A stretch of 21,955 nt of DNA. Source: a virus. The translations under genes and the position numbers were made by a program. The notes beneath the pieces were generated by a model that made no database searches, had not been told where the DNA came from, and saw nothing but the letters and a program-made list of their open reading frames with translations. Below, piece after piece: positions 21,287 to 21,955 of the stretch; the stretch's first letter is position 1, and every line of letters begins with the position of its first letter. The stretch lies in the IMG/VR virus record IMGVR_UViG_3300042860_001310, positions 1 to 21,955 of that record; one strand, given 5' to 3'.

Positions 21287-21955
21287 AATTCTCCAAAGTT
21301 AGTGATTTATCTTGTAATTTTATAATGTGATCAGCAAGTTTGTCTATGTATCCTTTATTTCTTAATTCTTTAAATACAAGATTTTCAAAGGCAAACTCAC
21401 CAGACTTATCAAGTCCAGCATTTCTCATGTCTCTAATCTTTTTAAGAAGATTTTCAAGGACTGATACATTATTTGAGTGCTTGATAACACTATTAATCTT
21501 ATCAATCATATCAGAGACCTTTGATTTTAGCAAGTCCCTATCAACGTCACCAGTGTATTTTCCTGGAACCATAATCCATTTATTATTTTTAATTGAATAT
21601 ACTCCTTGATTCTTTCTGCGCTTTTTACCAACCTCTTCAATATAAGGTTCTACACCATGCCCATAAATTTTTACATCATGAGTCAATGCCCAAAGTTGTT
21701 TCTTGTCCTTATAATAATCAGACAACAAATCTGGACATTCTGTTTTAGTTTTATCAATTACCACATGCAAATCTAAATCTGAATACTTGGTATAATTATA
21801 TCCAGCATTACCACCAAGAAGTAAAATATCTTCTATGCCTCCTTTATCAATTCCCACATAATCAACCCAAGCCATAGCAATCTTTTTCAATTGAGACCTA
21901 ACTTTTGGACGAAGCATTTCTCCATCCCAAAAGGTAGGATTCAATTGATCATGAA
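21276..21955 (-). CDS. Pol-beta-type nucleotidyltransferase, 5' end cut by window
   Basis: The frame stays open to the window edge, so the true start is outside; a TTG at 21944 inside is not a good start because the conserved-looking sequence HDQLNPTFWDGE already begins before it. The core motif is LLLGGNAGYNYTKYSDLDLH: the Gly-Gly-x-Ala turn followed by Ser-Asp-x-Asp, the metal-binding pair of Pol-beta-like nucleotidyltransferases. HVVIDKTK follows. The C-terminal half is helical and basic. Such enzymes transfer a nucleotide to a protein, RNA or small molecule; the substrate is unknown. Similar LNP-x-x-WDG proteins occur in marine T4-like phages, from memory. It overlaps the next gene by 11 bases. 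Confidence 0.82.
   Translation of the reverse strand, partial: HDQLNPTFWDGEMLRPKVRSQLKKIAMAWVDYVGIDKGGIEDILLLGGNAGYNYTKYSDLDLHVVIDKTKTECPDLLSDYYKDKKQLWALTHDVKIYGHGVEPYIEEVGKKRRKNQGVYSIKNNKWIMVPGKYTGDVDRDLLKSKVSDMIDKINSVIKHSNNVSVLENLLKKIRDMRNAGLDKSGEFAFENLVFKELRNKGYIDKLADHIIKLQDKSLTLENYVC

Noticed and set aside
21942-21944. TTG as the start of the Pol-beta-type nucleotidyltransferase
   Set aside because: The frame continues to the window edge with family-like residues (HDQ) before it, so the gene is 5'-truncated by the window rather than starting there.
1-21955. CRISPR array, insertion sequence, integrase or attachment site
   Set aside because: No regularly spaced direct repeats, transposase or integrase motifs, or terminal inverted repeats were seen; the gene content is that of a lytic T4-like phage.

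Overview
The window is part of the genome of a T4-like marine myovirus, most likely a cyanophage. The evidence is a family B DNA polymerase of the T4 gp43 type, UvsX recombinase, the gp41 (DnaB-like) helicase and gp61 primase pair, and a class Ia ribonucleotide reductase (nrdA/nrdB). Several small proteins are also of types I recognise from cyanophages, including one with the YRG-x-x-Y repeat of DUF4278. DNA is AT-rich. Every gene I can support lies on the minus strand, so transcription runs from high to low coordinates. No host photosynthesis gene is visible.

Layout in transcription order. (1) 21955-14938, replication and recombination core: partial Pol-beta-type nucleotidyltransferase, two tandem related small proteins (possibly Sm-like), DNA polymerase, UvsX, a 2OG-Fe(II) oxygenase, replicative helicase, and a MazG-like pyrophosphohydrolase. 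Start and stop codons overlap or nearly touch throughout, which suggests one translationally coupled operon. (2) 14931-12112, a visibly more AT-rich block: a putative PD-(D/E)XK nuclease, a 425-aa protein I cannot identify, and a beta-class DNA methyltransferase. This is the best candidate in the window for an undescribed system. (3) 12112-8485, virion-type and accessory genes: a cytidylyltransferase-like protein with a T4 capsid-targeting-like N-terminus, a 306-aa protein with an EF-hand-like loop, a 59-aa hydrophobic protein, a 177-aa beta-rich structural protein, and two small conserved proteins. T4-type late promoters (consensus TATAAATA) lie in front of several. (4) 8299-3065, nucleotide and priming genes: a coiled-coil membrane protein, primase, NrdA, NrdB, DUF4278 protein and a 33-aa protein, ending at a strong intrinsic terminator. 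(5) 3034-1, late and accessory genes: a highly charged 212-aa protein, a 47-aa protein, a GIY-YIG endonuclease, a 66-aa protein, a phage lysozyme with a hydrophobic N-terminus, tRNA-Gly(UCC), a zinc-ribbon protein, two 51-aa proteins and a small membrane protein cut by the window edge.

How the genes work together: polymerase, helicase, primase and UvsX make and recombine DNA; NrdA/NrdB supply dNTPs; the MazG-like enzyme probably acts on a nucleotide pool. Late promoters embedded between or inside these genes let structural genes switch on separately within the same-strand array. At two places (3027-3059 and 9427-9459) the U-tract of a terminator runs directly into a TATAAATA late promoter, so an upstream transcript would end where a late one starts.

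No stretch longer than 300 bases lacks a gene. The largest gaps are 1441-1557, 3301-3409 and 9394-9483, described below.
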